Notes under the pieces: generated by a model
What the model saw: only the letters and a program-made list of their open reading frames with translations
The model's database searches: none
Told to the model about the DNA's origin: nothing
Shown: piece by piece, positions 14,078 to 19,305 of the stretch
Position numbering within the stretch: the first letter of the stretch is position 1
How the letters are laid out: every line of letters begins with the position of its first letter
Origin: Candidatus Tenderia sp.
GTDB taxonomy: Bacteria; Pseudomonadota; Gammaproteobacteria; Tenderiales; Tenderiaceae
Length of the DNA stretch: 19,305 nt
Reading direction: 5' to 3'
NCBI GenBank assembly: GCA_030148045.1
Contig: JASBUE010000178.1
Coordinates: forward strand, 1 to 19,305
Translations under genes and position numbers: made by a program

Positions 14078-15411
14078 GTCTGTCGCCGCTTGCGGCGCGA
14101 CTCTTCACCGGCCATCAGCGCCTCGATCTCGTCCACCTCCTTCGGCGCGCCCGAGGTCAACACCTCGTGGCCGTTGCGGGTGACGTGCACGTCGTCCTCG
14201 ATGCGGATGCCCATGCCCCACCACTTCTTGGCCACGCCCTTGCTGCCGCGGGCGATGTAGAGGCCGGGTTCGACGGTGAGCACCATGCCCGGTTCCAGCT
14301 CGCGCCACTGGCCGTCCACCTTGTAGTCGCCCACGTCGTGCACGTCCATGCCCAGCCAGTGGCCGGTGCGGTGCATGTAAAAACGGCGGTAGGCCTCCTC
14401 CTTGACCAGTTTGGCCGGCGTGCCCTTGAGGATGCCGAGCTTGATCAAGCCCTTGGTGAGGGCCTTCACCGCCGCCTCGTGCGGTGCGTTCCAGTGGTTG
14501 CCCGGTTGCACCTGCTCAATGGCGGCGTATTGTGCCTTCAGCACCACTTCGTAGAGTGCCTTTTGCGCCGCGCTGAAGCGGCCATTGACCGGGAAGGTGC
14601 GGGTGATATCGGCGGCGTAGTTGTCGTACTCGCCGCCGGCGTCGATGAGCAGCAGGTCGCCGTCCTTGAGTTCCGATTCGTTTTCGGTGTAGTGCAGGAT
14701 GCAACCGTTCTCGCCGCCGCCGACGATGGCGGGATAGGCGGGGTGGCGGCAACCGTTGACCATGAGGTGGTGCAGCAGCTCGGCTTCAAGCTGGTATTCC
14801 ATCATGCCCGGCTTGCACACCTGCATGGCGCGGCGGTGGGCCGCCGCGGAAATCCTGGCCGCCTTTTTCATTGCTTGGATCTCGGCGGCGCTCTTGATCA
14901 GACGCATCTCGTGCAACAGGTGGTCGAGGGATACGAACTCGCCCGGGGCGTTGATACCGGCGCGGGCCTTTTGGCGCACCCGGTTGAGCCACTCGATCAT
15001 GCGCTGGTCCAGGTCGGGGTGGCTGCCCATGGCGTAGTAGACCCGCTCCTTGTTCTCCATCAGCCCGGGCAGGATGTCGTCCACGTCGCCGATGGGAAAG
15101 GCGTCGTCGGCACCAAAGCGCTCCACCGCACCGGCCAGCCCGGCGCGGCGGCCGTTCCAGGCTTCCATCTCGGGATCGCGCTCGCGGCAGAAGAGCACGA
15201 ACTGGCCCTGCCTCCGCCCCGGGATCAGTACCGCGATGGTCTCCGGCTCGTGAAAACCGGTGAGGTAATAAAAGTCACTGTCGGGACGATAGGGGTATTC
15301 CACGTCGCGGCTGCGGGTGCGCTCCGGCGCTGCCGGCAAGATCGCGATGCTGTCCGGCTCCAGCATGTGCAGCAACCGCTGGCGGCGTTTGGCAAACTCG
15401 CTCGGTTTCAT
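14074..15411 (-). CDS. pepP: Xaa-Pro aminopeptidase (aminopeptidase P)
   Basis: A 445-residue pita-bread metallopeptidase (E. coli PepP is 441) that removes an N-terminal residue preceding proline, using two Mn2+ ions in the cytoplasm. The N-terminal creatinase-like domain is followed by the catalytic domain. All five metal ligands are visible: Asp257 (LLIDAGGEY), Asp268 (AADITRTF), His351 (RTGHWLGMDVHD), Glu381 (TVEPGLYI) and Glu405 (GIRIEDDV). The substrate-binding His240 region (GCILHYTEN) is also present. Its ATG directly follows the ygfB stop and it overlaps ubiH by 4 bases, forming a compact ygfB-pepP-ubiH transcript. Confidence 0.98.
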   Translation of the reverse strand: MKPSEFAKRRQRLLHMLEPDSIAILPAAPERTRSRDVEYPYRPDSDFYYLTGFHEPETIAVLIPGRRQGQFVLFCRERDPEMEAWNGRRAGLAGAVERFGADDAFPIGDVDDILPGLMENKERVYYAMGSHPDLDQRMIEWLNRVRQKARAGINAPGEFVSLDHLLHEMRLIKSAAEIQAMKKAARISAAAHRRAMQVCKPGMMEYQLEAELLHHLMVNGCRHPAYPAIVGGGENGCILHYTENESELKDGDLLLIDAGGEYDNYAADITRTFPVNGRFSAAQKALYEVVLKAQYAAIEQVQPGNHWNAPHEAAVKALTKGLIKLGILKGTPAKLVKEEAYRRFYMHRTGHWLGMDVHDVGDYKVDGQWRELEPGMVLTVEPGLYIARGSKGVAKKWWGMGIRIEDDVHVTRNGHEVLTSGAPKEVDEIEALMAGEESRRKRRQT

Positions 15412-16032
15412 TTAGTGGAGCACCACATCTTCGGGGGCACCGGCCGGGGGGACGGGTCGGTCGCCCATGTTGCGCAGCTCATCGCGCAGCATCAACACAC
15501 CGATGCGCACATATTCCGAGACCTCGAGGAAGGCGGTCTCGCCGCCGGCGGTATCGTCCTCCTCGTCGTGGGCCAAACGGCCGATCTCGACCAGATCCTG
15601 GGCGAACTCCTGCACCGTTTCGGAAAACCCCTTGAAGTCCTTGATACCGCTCAGACTCAGGCCGTAGAGATAGCCCTGGCACCAGTTGGACAGGGCGGCG
15701 GTGCGCGCCTGCAGGGAGGCCTCGTCATCCGGCAGCAGCAATTGAAAACCCAGCTCCGAATCGGCCATTTGCCTGACCGTGTCTTCAAACAGTGCTTTAA
15801 CGGTCTCCCGGTCGACGGCATCGATCTCGCCTTCAAGCAACGCCTCCACCTCGCTGTCCAACATGCGCCGCGTCCAAGTGTCGCCGTCCAGCTCCGGCTG
15901 ACAGCTGGCCATGGCGCAGAGGATGCCGTGAAACTCGGACGCGCCGCAGGCATCGCCGTAAACCGATAGCAAAGCGGCCACTTCATCATAGGCGGGGGGC
16001 GCAACAGTCACGGACTCATCCTCGTTGATCAA
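15412..16032 (-). CDS. ygfB: YgfB/UPF0149 family protein
   Basis: A 206-residue acidic, helical, cytoplasmic protein. Family features include SEFHGILCAMASC near the N-terminus, FQLLLPDDE, the central NWCQGYLYGLSLSG, and the C-terminal EVSEYVRIGVLMLRDE with the protein ending in Leu-His as in E. coli YgfB (192 residues). A YgfB protein in Pseudomonas aeruginosa influences ampD and beta-lactam response; a general role is not settled. The likely start is TTG at 16032, with AAGG about 7 bases before; a GTG eight codons in (GAGG upstream) is an alternative. It heads the ygfB-pepP-ubiH operon and diverges from the zapB-like gene across 70 bp. Confidence 0.93.
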   Translation of the reverse strand: MINEDESVTVAPPAYDEVAALLSVYGDACGASEFHGILCAMASCQPELDGDTWTRRMLDSEVEALLEGEIDAVDRETVKALFEDTVRQMADSELGFQLLLPDDEASLQARTAALSNWCQGYLYGLSLSGIKDFKGFSETVQEFAQDLVEIGRLAHDEEDDTAGGETAFLEVSEYVRIGVLMLRDELRNMGDRPVPPAGAPEDVVLH

Positions 16033-16064
16033 AGAAATGCCTTAATAATAACACTCCCTGGTCG

Positions 16065-16093
16065 TTGACCATAAGGCCGCGCCCCACTATATT
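16065..16093 (+). promoter_or_regulatory. Sigma-70 promoter of the zapB-like/zapA operon
   Basis: TTGACC (16065-16070), a 17-bp spacer and TATATT (16088-16093). The start of transcription would fall near 16100, only 1-3 bases before the ATG at 16102, implying a leaderless or nearly leaderless mRNA. The -35 overlaps a 5-bp dyad TGGTC-GTT-GACCA (16059-16071). Confidence 0.7.
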
Positions 16094-16101
16094 GGCGGAC
16101 T

Positions 16102-16338
16102 ATGAGCCAGGATCAATCACGCAGTCATGAGCAGGATCTCAAGTCCCTGGAATTCCGGGTCGATGAGCTGATCCAGCTATGCCATCAGCTGAAAAGTGAG
16201 AATCAGGCCCTGCGCGAACAGCACGGCAACCTGATGTCGGAACGCGCCAGCCTGATGAAGAAGAACGAAACGGCCCGCTCCCGGATTGAGTCCATGATCA
16301 TGCGTTTGAAGAATATGGAACAAGAATATGGCCCATGA
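16102..16338 (+). CDS. Short coiled-coil protein, ZapB-like (TIGR02449 type)
   Basis: A 78-residue protein that is almost entirely one coiled coil with leucine heptads (LKSLEFRVDELIQLCHQL, then ENQALREQ) and the conserved tail KKNETARSRIESMIMRLKNM. This matches the small protein that precedes zapA in Pseudomonas and relatives. It is thought to act with ZapA at the division ring, in the manner of ZapB; that role is inference from position and shape. It overlaps zapA by 11 bases. No alternative start exists before residue 45, and there is only a weak GGCGG upstream of the ATG, consistent with the leaderless promoter arrangement. Confidence 0.88.
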   Translation: MSQDQSRSHEQDLKSLEFRVDELIQLCHQLKSENQALREQHGNLMSERASLMKKNETARSRIESMIMRLKNMEQEYGP

Positions 16339-16642
16339 GCCGAAGCCCGTCGTCGTCAACATCCTGGGCAAGGAGTACCGCGTCGCCTGTCCGCCGCAAG
16401 AGCGCGAGGCGCTGTTGCAGAGCGCCGCCTATCTGGATGAAAGGATGCGCGAGATTCGTGACCGCGGCCGCACCACCGGCAGCGACAACATCGCCGTCGT
16501 GGCTGCCCTCAATATCACTCACGAGCTGATGCAGAAACAGGGCCAAGCCGAGAAGATCGACAACAGCCTCAGCACCCGGGTGAAAAACCTGCAGAGCAAG
16601 ATCGAGGCGGCACTCTCCAGTGCACGGCAGATCGAGATTTAA
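16328..16642 (+). CDS. zapA: Cell division protein ZapA
   Basis: A 104-residue protein with the ZapA N-terminal head (VVVNILGKEYRVACPPQERE, LLQSAAYLDERMREIRD) and a C-terminal coiled coil (AVVAALNITHELMQ through NLQSKIEAAL). ZapA binds FtsZ, cross-links protofilaments and stabilises the Z-ring in the cytoplasm. It overlaps the preceding coiled-coil gene by 11 bases, so the two are made together. A terminator follows 7 bases after the stop. In many Gammaproteobacteria 6S RNA comes next; here two minus-strand genes intervene. Confidence 0.96.
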   Translation: MAHEPKPVVVNILGKEYRVACPPQEREALLQSAAYLDERMREIRDRGRTTGSDNIAVVAALNITHELMQKQGQAEKIDNSLSTRVKNLQSKIEAALSSARQIEI

Positions 16643-16648
16643 ATAAAA

Positions 16649-16679
16649 CGGTCCTTCCCAAACCGAGAGGGCCGCTTTT
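16649..16679 (+). terminator. Intrinsic terminator after zapA
   Basis: Stem CGGTCCTTC / GAGGGCCG (eight pairs, one G-T, one bulged T) with a short CCAAACC-type loop, then CTTTT. It lies 7 bases past the zapA stop. The rest of the 123-bp gap to the next gene shows nothing further. Confidence 0.7.
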
Positions 16680-16765
16680 CGCTATCACCCCCTTACTTTC
16701 TCCCCTCCAAGCCCGTATTTTTCACCGCTTACAACGCCGGGGAACATGTTTGGTTGACACGATTG

Positions 16766-17218
16766 CTAGCGCGCACGCGAATGCATCCGCTCGATCACCT
16801 GCCGATGCTGCTGGGGCGGCATCTCCTGCCAGCGCCGGCGCAGCTCCTGCCGTCTGGCCGGCGGCAACTGCTGGAACCAGTGGGCACGCCGCATGAGACG
16901 CGCCCGATCCCCGGGCGGCAGCCCTTTGAACTGGCGGAAACGCTTGCGGATGATCTCCTTTTGTTCCGGCGGCAGCGACTGCCATTTATGGAAACGGCGT
17001 CTGGCGATGTCACGCTGTTCCGCTGTCATGGCCAGCCAGCGTTCGGCGCCCCGCTGCAGACGCCACTGCTGTTGCGGCGACAGCGATGACCAACGCTCGG
17101 CATGGGGCTGCAGCAGCGCCTGCTGTTCCGCGCCCAGCTGCTCCCAGGTCACCGGCTCCGCCATGGCGGCCGTCATCCATATACCGAGCAGCGCTGTCAG
17201 CAGACTAATCCTGGCCAT
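16766..17218 (-). CDS. DUF3106-like exported repeat protein
   Basis: A 150-residue protein with a signal peptide (MARISLLTALLGIWMTAAMA). The body is built of six consecutive, highly basic 18-residue units: WSSLSPQQQWRLQRGAER, WLAMTAEQRDIARRRFHK, WQSLPPEQKEIIRKRFRQ, FKGLPPGDRARLMRRAHW, FQQLPPARRQELRRRWQE, and a final MPPQQHRQVIERMHSRAR. Each looks like a turn (LPP or LSP) plus a helix. This matches DUF3106, a periplasmic family often encoded in a small cluster with a sigma factor and a small membrane protein; its function is unknown to me. The start at 17218 has GGAG 7 bases upstream and overlaps the preceding 82-residue gene by 14 bases. No sigma factor gene is present here. Confidence 0.85.
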   Translation of the reverse strand: MARISLLTALLGIWMTAAMAEPVTWEQLGAEQQALLQPHAERWSSLSPQQQWRLQRGAERWLAMTAEQRDIARRRFHKWQSLPPEQKEIIRKRFRQFKGLPPGDRARLMRRAHWFQQLPPARRQELRRRWQEMPPQQHRQVIERMHSRAR

Positions 17219-17453
17219 GTTGCTGCTCCAGCCAGTAGTAAAATTCGAGCTCCAGGTAAAAGTCGGGCTCCTCAACCGTGGAGAGCAATTCGAGATCGTC
17301 AAAGAGGGGGGCAAGCTGCGTCTGTTGCGGTGTTACCAGATACAGTGCCACTGCCAACACCACCAGGGAAAAAACCATCACCACATCAAGCCATAGCTTG
17401 ACGCCCCGCGGCCTGCTCCTGCGTAGTGTTTTCCCCCCCTGAGTCATCATCAT
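17205..17453 (-). CDS. Small single-span membrane protein, partner of the DUF3106-like gene
   Basis: An 82-residue protein with a basic N-terminus (GGKTLRRSRPRGVKLW), one membrane span (VVMVFSLVVLAVALYLV, about residues 25-41), and an acidic C-terminal tail (PLFDDLELLSTVEEPDFYLE). This predicts a cytoplasmic N-terminus and a periplasmic acidic tail, facing the strongly basic DUF3106-like protein that overlaps it by 14 bases. Three consecutive ATGs (17453, 17450, 17447) follow AAGGAG by 3, 6 and 9 bases; the second is the best spaced. It resembles the DUF3619-type or anti-sigma-like small proteins found before DUF3106 genes, but I cannot assign the family firmly. Confidence 0.78.
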   Translation of the reverse strand: MMMTQGGKTLRRSRPRGVKLWLDVVMVFSLVVLAVALYLVTPQQTQLAPLFDDLELLSTVEEPDFYLELEFYYWLEQQHGQD

Positions 17454-17571
17454 ATACTCCTTATCGTTCCTCCGTTAACCACGCCATTTTATCCCAACCC
17501 GCAGGGAAATAATTCTCTTTTCCAGACAATAGATAGCCTTGCTTGTCAAGCGGTTTTAATGGCAACTAATT

Positions 17572-17600
17572 TTGAGCCCCTCGCCGTTTTGCTCTAGAAT
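17572..17600 (+). promoter_or_regulatory. Sigma-70 promoter of 6S RNA
   Basis: TTGAGC (17572-17577), a 17-bp spacer, and TAGAAT (17595-17600). Transcription should begin near 17607, exactly where the closing stem of 6S RNA starts. A weaker upstream pair (TTGTCA 17543-17548 with ACTAAT 17565-17570) could be a second promoter. Confidence 0.75.
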
Positions 17601-17606
17601 AGGTAA

Positions 17607-17790
17607 GGCATCCTCTGCGGTGTTTGTAAGTGGGCTAAGTAACCTTTGAGCCTTAATGCAAACCCAAGGGAACGGGGCTGTTGGGTCTGTGTGCATGTCC
17701 GCATGTCGGAAAGCCTAATGATCCGCGCAAGTTCCCACTTGAACCTTTGGTTCAAGGTCTAAAGCCCCAACGGCACAGGCGGAGGATGTC
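17607..17790 (+). ncRNA. ssrS: 6S RNA
   Basis: About 184 bases (E. coli 183). The ends form a 12-bp closing stem (GGCATCCTCTGC with GCGGAGGATGTC, one or two G-T pairs). The 3' half contains the conserved hairpin TTGAACCTTTGGTTCAA, close to the E. coli form, and the 5' half has the large open bubble opposite it. 6S RNA mimics an open promoter and sequesters sigma-70 RNA polymerase in stationary phase. The zapA-ssrS-ygfA order is conserved in Gammaproteobacteria, and ygfA follows 42 bp downstream here. T-rich sequence (ATTTATTTTTT) follows the 3' end. Confidence 0.93.
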
Positions 17791-17832
17791 ATTTATTTTT
17801 TCCTGCAGCTGATTAACGTAGCCATTCCGACC

Positions 17833-18435
17833 GTGATCTCGCGCGCCGAAATCCGCACACAGATTCGCTTCAAACGCCGGCAGTTAAATGAAGCGGAGCG
17901 GCAGCACGCCAGCCGGGCCATCGCCGCCAACCTGGCCAACACCCACCTATTCCGTAACAGCCGGCGCATCGCCGGTTTTTTGAGCAACGACGGTGAGCCG
18001 GATCTGACGGCGCTGATGCAACTAGCCTGGCGACGCAAGAAACACTGGCATCTGCCGGTCATCGGCATGCCCAACGTCAACCACCTCTGGTTCGCCCCCT
18101 ATGCCGAAGACGATGCCCTGGCCATCAACCGTTTTGGCATCAACGAACCGATCACCCCCCTGCATGAAACCACCCGCAGTTACGGCCTCGACCTGGTGTT
18201 GATGCCCCTGGTGGCCTTCGACATCCACGGCAACCGCCTCGGCATGTGCAAGGGCTACTACGATCGCACCCTGGAATTCCTGCACCGGCGCCGCCACTGG
18301 CGCAAACCACGTCTAGTGGGCATCGCCTTCGAGCTGCAAAAATTCGAGCAGCTGCCGCAGCAACCCTGGGATGTACCGCTGGACGCCATCGTCACCGAAG
18401 CAACGGTTTACAATGTGCGCCGGTTCACACTCTAA
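17833..18435 (+). CDS. ygfA: 5-formyltetrahydrofolate cyclo-ligase
   Basis: A 200-residue enzyme (E. coli YgfA/Fau is 182 or 200 depending on start) that converts 5-formyl- to 5,10-methenyl-tetrahydrofolate using ATP. Family motifs are FGINEP (101-106), LVLMPLVAFD (121-130) and the nucleotide/Mg loop LGMCKGYYDRTLEFL, where Cys-Lys replaces the more common Gly-Gly. The start is a GTG at 17833 because no ATG is available upstream in frame and the conserved region begins at once; no clear ribosome site is visible, so the exact start is less sure. It is probably expressed by read-through from the 6S RNA promoter, as in E. coli. Confidence 0.94.
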   Translation: MISRAEIRTQIRFKRRQLNEAERQHASRAIAANLANTHLFRNSRRIAGFLSNDGEPDLTALMQLAWRRKKHWHLPVIGMPNVNHLWFAPYAEDDALAINRFGINEPITPLHETTRSYGLDLVLMPLVAFDIHGNRLGMCKGYYDRTLEFLHRRRHWRKPRLVGIAFELQKFEQLPQQPWDVPLDAIVTEATVYNVRRFTL

Positions 18436-18474
18436 AAATCACCAAAAAATCCGCAACAATACGGAGCACCCCGC

Positions 18475-18933
18475 ATGAATTACTGGCTGATGAAATCCGA
18501 GCCTGACGTGTTCGGCATCGATCACCTCAAAGATATGCCCAAGCAGACCGAACACTGGGACGGCGTGCGCAACTATCAGGCGCGCAACATGATGCGCGAC
18601 CAGATGAAAAAGGGCGACCTGGTGTTTTTTTATCACTCCAACTGCAAAGAGCCGGGCGTCGTCGGCATCATGGAGGTGGTGAAAGAAGGCTATCCCGATT
18701 TCACCTCCTGGAACCCCGGATCGAAATACTACGACCCCAAGAGCACGGAGGAAAATCCGCGCTGGTTCATGGTCGACATCAAGTTCAAGCGCAAACTGAA
18801 ACGGACGATCACTTTGACCGAACTCAAACAGCAACCCGGCCTGGAGGAAATGCCACTGATACGGCGCGGCAATCGCCTTTCCATCATGCCGGTGAGCAGA
18901 CAGGAGTGGGACATCATTCTCGGGCTGGAATAG
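18475..18933 (+). CDS. EVE-domain protein (PUA-like superfamily)
   Basis: A 152-residue single-domain protein starting MNYWLMKSEPDVFGIDHL, typical of the THYN1/EVE family, with WDGVRNYQARNMMRD, KGDLVFFYHSN and VVGIMEVV. The EVE fold is related to PUA and ASCH domains and is thought to bind modified bases in nucleic acid; the physiological target of the free-standing bacterial form is not settled. GGAG lies 9-10 bases before the ATG. It follows ygfA by 39 bp and is likely cotranscribed, an order I know from pseudomonads. Confidence 0.95.
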   Translation: MNYWLMKSEPDVFGIDHLKDMPKQTEHWDGVRNYQARNMMRDQMKKGDLVFFYHSNCKEPGVVGIMEVVKEGYPDFTSWNPGSKYYDPKSTEENPRWFMVDIKFKRKLKRTITLTELKQQPGLEEMPLIRRGNRLSIMPVSRQEWDIILGLE

Positions 18934-18970
18934 GGGGATCCGGCGCGAGCCGCCACCTCTCCCCAAAAAA

Positions 18971-19305
18971 TCACGTCGCCAGATTGGTGCTGCTGTGCTG
19001 CAGCAGATTGGCCTTGATCTTGAGTATCTCGATCTGACCCAGCGCCACGATCCGGCCTTTTTCCACAAACCCGGACAGCATCACCACCAACACCCGGCTT
19101 TCGACACGGTAGACCTCCCCCACCAGGGAGACCTGTTCGGACTGACCGGGCATGTTGAATGACACCACCACGCAGTCCTTCTCAATGGGCAGCGTCTCAT
19201 CGTCAAACTCGTCGTCCACAATCAGACGCAGGGAGCGATCGCAAAAATCAGCCATTATCCCGTTGACCAGGGTGGTTTCACTGGGCCAGCCGATCTGGAG
19301 GGTGG
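18971..19305 (-). CDS. C-terminal part of a possible PilZ-like protein, cut by the window edge
   Basis: The frame is open from the window edge to a TGA at 18973-18971, so at least 111 residues are present. An ATG at 19255 exists, but the frame upstream also looks coding (IGWPSETTLVNGI), so I treat the gene as partial. The segment VNGIMADFCDRSLRLIVDD followed by CVVVSFNMPG, VSLVGEVYRVESRVLVVML resembles the short beta-barrel pattern of PilZ c-di-GMP-binding domains. The typical RxxxR and D/NxSxxG motifs are only partly recognisable (ADFCDRSLRL). It is convergent with the EVE gene, 37 bp apart. Confidence 0.6.
   Translation of the reverse strand, partial: TLQIGWPSETTLVNGIMADFCDRSLRLIVDDEFDDETLPIEKDCVVVSFNMPGQSEQVSLVGEVYRVESRVLVVMLSGFVEKGRIVALGQIEILKIKANLLQHSSTNLAT

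Noticed and set aside
14167..15969. A 600-codon open frame on the plus strand
   Set aside because: It lies antisense to pepP and ygfB, both with complete family motifs; the translation is low-complexity His/Val/Ala-rich, as expected for the mirror of a high-GC gene.
17544..17549. A perfect TTGACA on the minus strand upstream of the 82-residue gene
   Set aside because: No acceptable -10 hexamer is found at 15-18 bases from it.
18934..18970. Possible terminator between the EVE gene and the convergent gene
   Set aside because: GGGGGA/TCCCC pairing is possible, but the A-run follows on the wrong side for the plus strand and there is no T-run for the minus gene.
1..19305. CRISPR arrays, tRNA, rRNA, integrase or toxin-antitoxin genes
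   Set aside because: No regularly spaced direct repeats, no cloverleaf or rRNA-like sequence, and no matching protein motifs were seen on either strand.

Overview
The window looks like a chromosomal segment of a high-GC gammaproteobacterium. The evidence is gene order: a ygfB-pepP-ubiH-ubiI block divergent from a zapB-like/zapA-6S RNA-ygfA block, and a glyQ-glyS-gmhB-plsC operon, both typical of Gammaproteobacteria (the second as in Pseudomonas and the purple sulfur group). Most genes are housekeeping. No phage, plasmid, CRISPR, tRNA or rRNA gene was seen. I cannot name the species.

Layout. 1-1885 (+): the 3' end of a TldD-like gene and a complete TldE/PmbA-like partner, closed by a good terminator. 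1971-3398 (-): a polytopic membrane protein of unknown function followed by a periplasmic YceI-family protein. 3509-7840 (-): a tight operon glyQ-glyS-gmhB-plsC (glycyl-tRNA synthetase alpha and beta, heptose bisphosphate phosphatase, lysophospholipid-type acyltransferase) with a recognisable sigma-70 promoter. 7916-10109: an accessory strip holding an outer-membrane beta-barrel gene, a 200-bp IS5-like MITE, an unrecognised all-helical cytoplasmic protein and a 108-bp nested palindromic repeat. 10110-16032 (-): a ubiquinone block, ygfB-pepP-ubiH, then ubiI and a small secreted-protein gene that appears frameshifted. A plus-strand gene for a glycine-rich, six-cysteine exported protein sits between ubiH and ubiI. 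16102-18933 (+): zapB-like and zapA, 6S RNA, 5-formyltetrahydrofolate cyclo-ligase and an EVE-domain protein. A minus-strand pair (single-span membrane protein plus DUF3106-like 18-residue-repeat protein) is wedged between zapA and 6S RNA. 18971-19305 (-): the C-terminal part of a possible PilZ-like protein that runs off the window.

How the genes work together. ubiH and ubiI supply ring hydroxylations for ubiquinone. ZapA and the coiled-coil protein act at the Z-ring. 6S RNA and ygfA are a conserved stationary-phase/folate pair. The accessory genes interrupt or flank these conserved blocks, and three of the four main intergenic gaps hold inverted repeats.

I did not find a convincing new multi-gene system. 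The most unusual items are the nested repeat at 9872-9979, the MITE at 8916-9115, the glycine-rich gene inserted into the ubi operon, the frameshifted small gene at 10110-10534, and a sharp base-composition change inside glyS.
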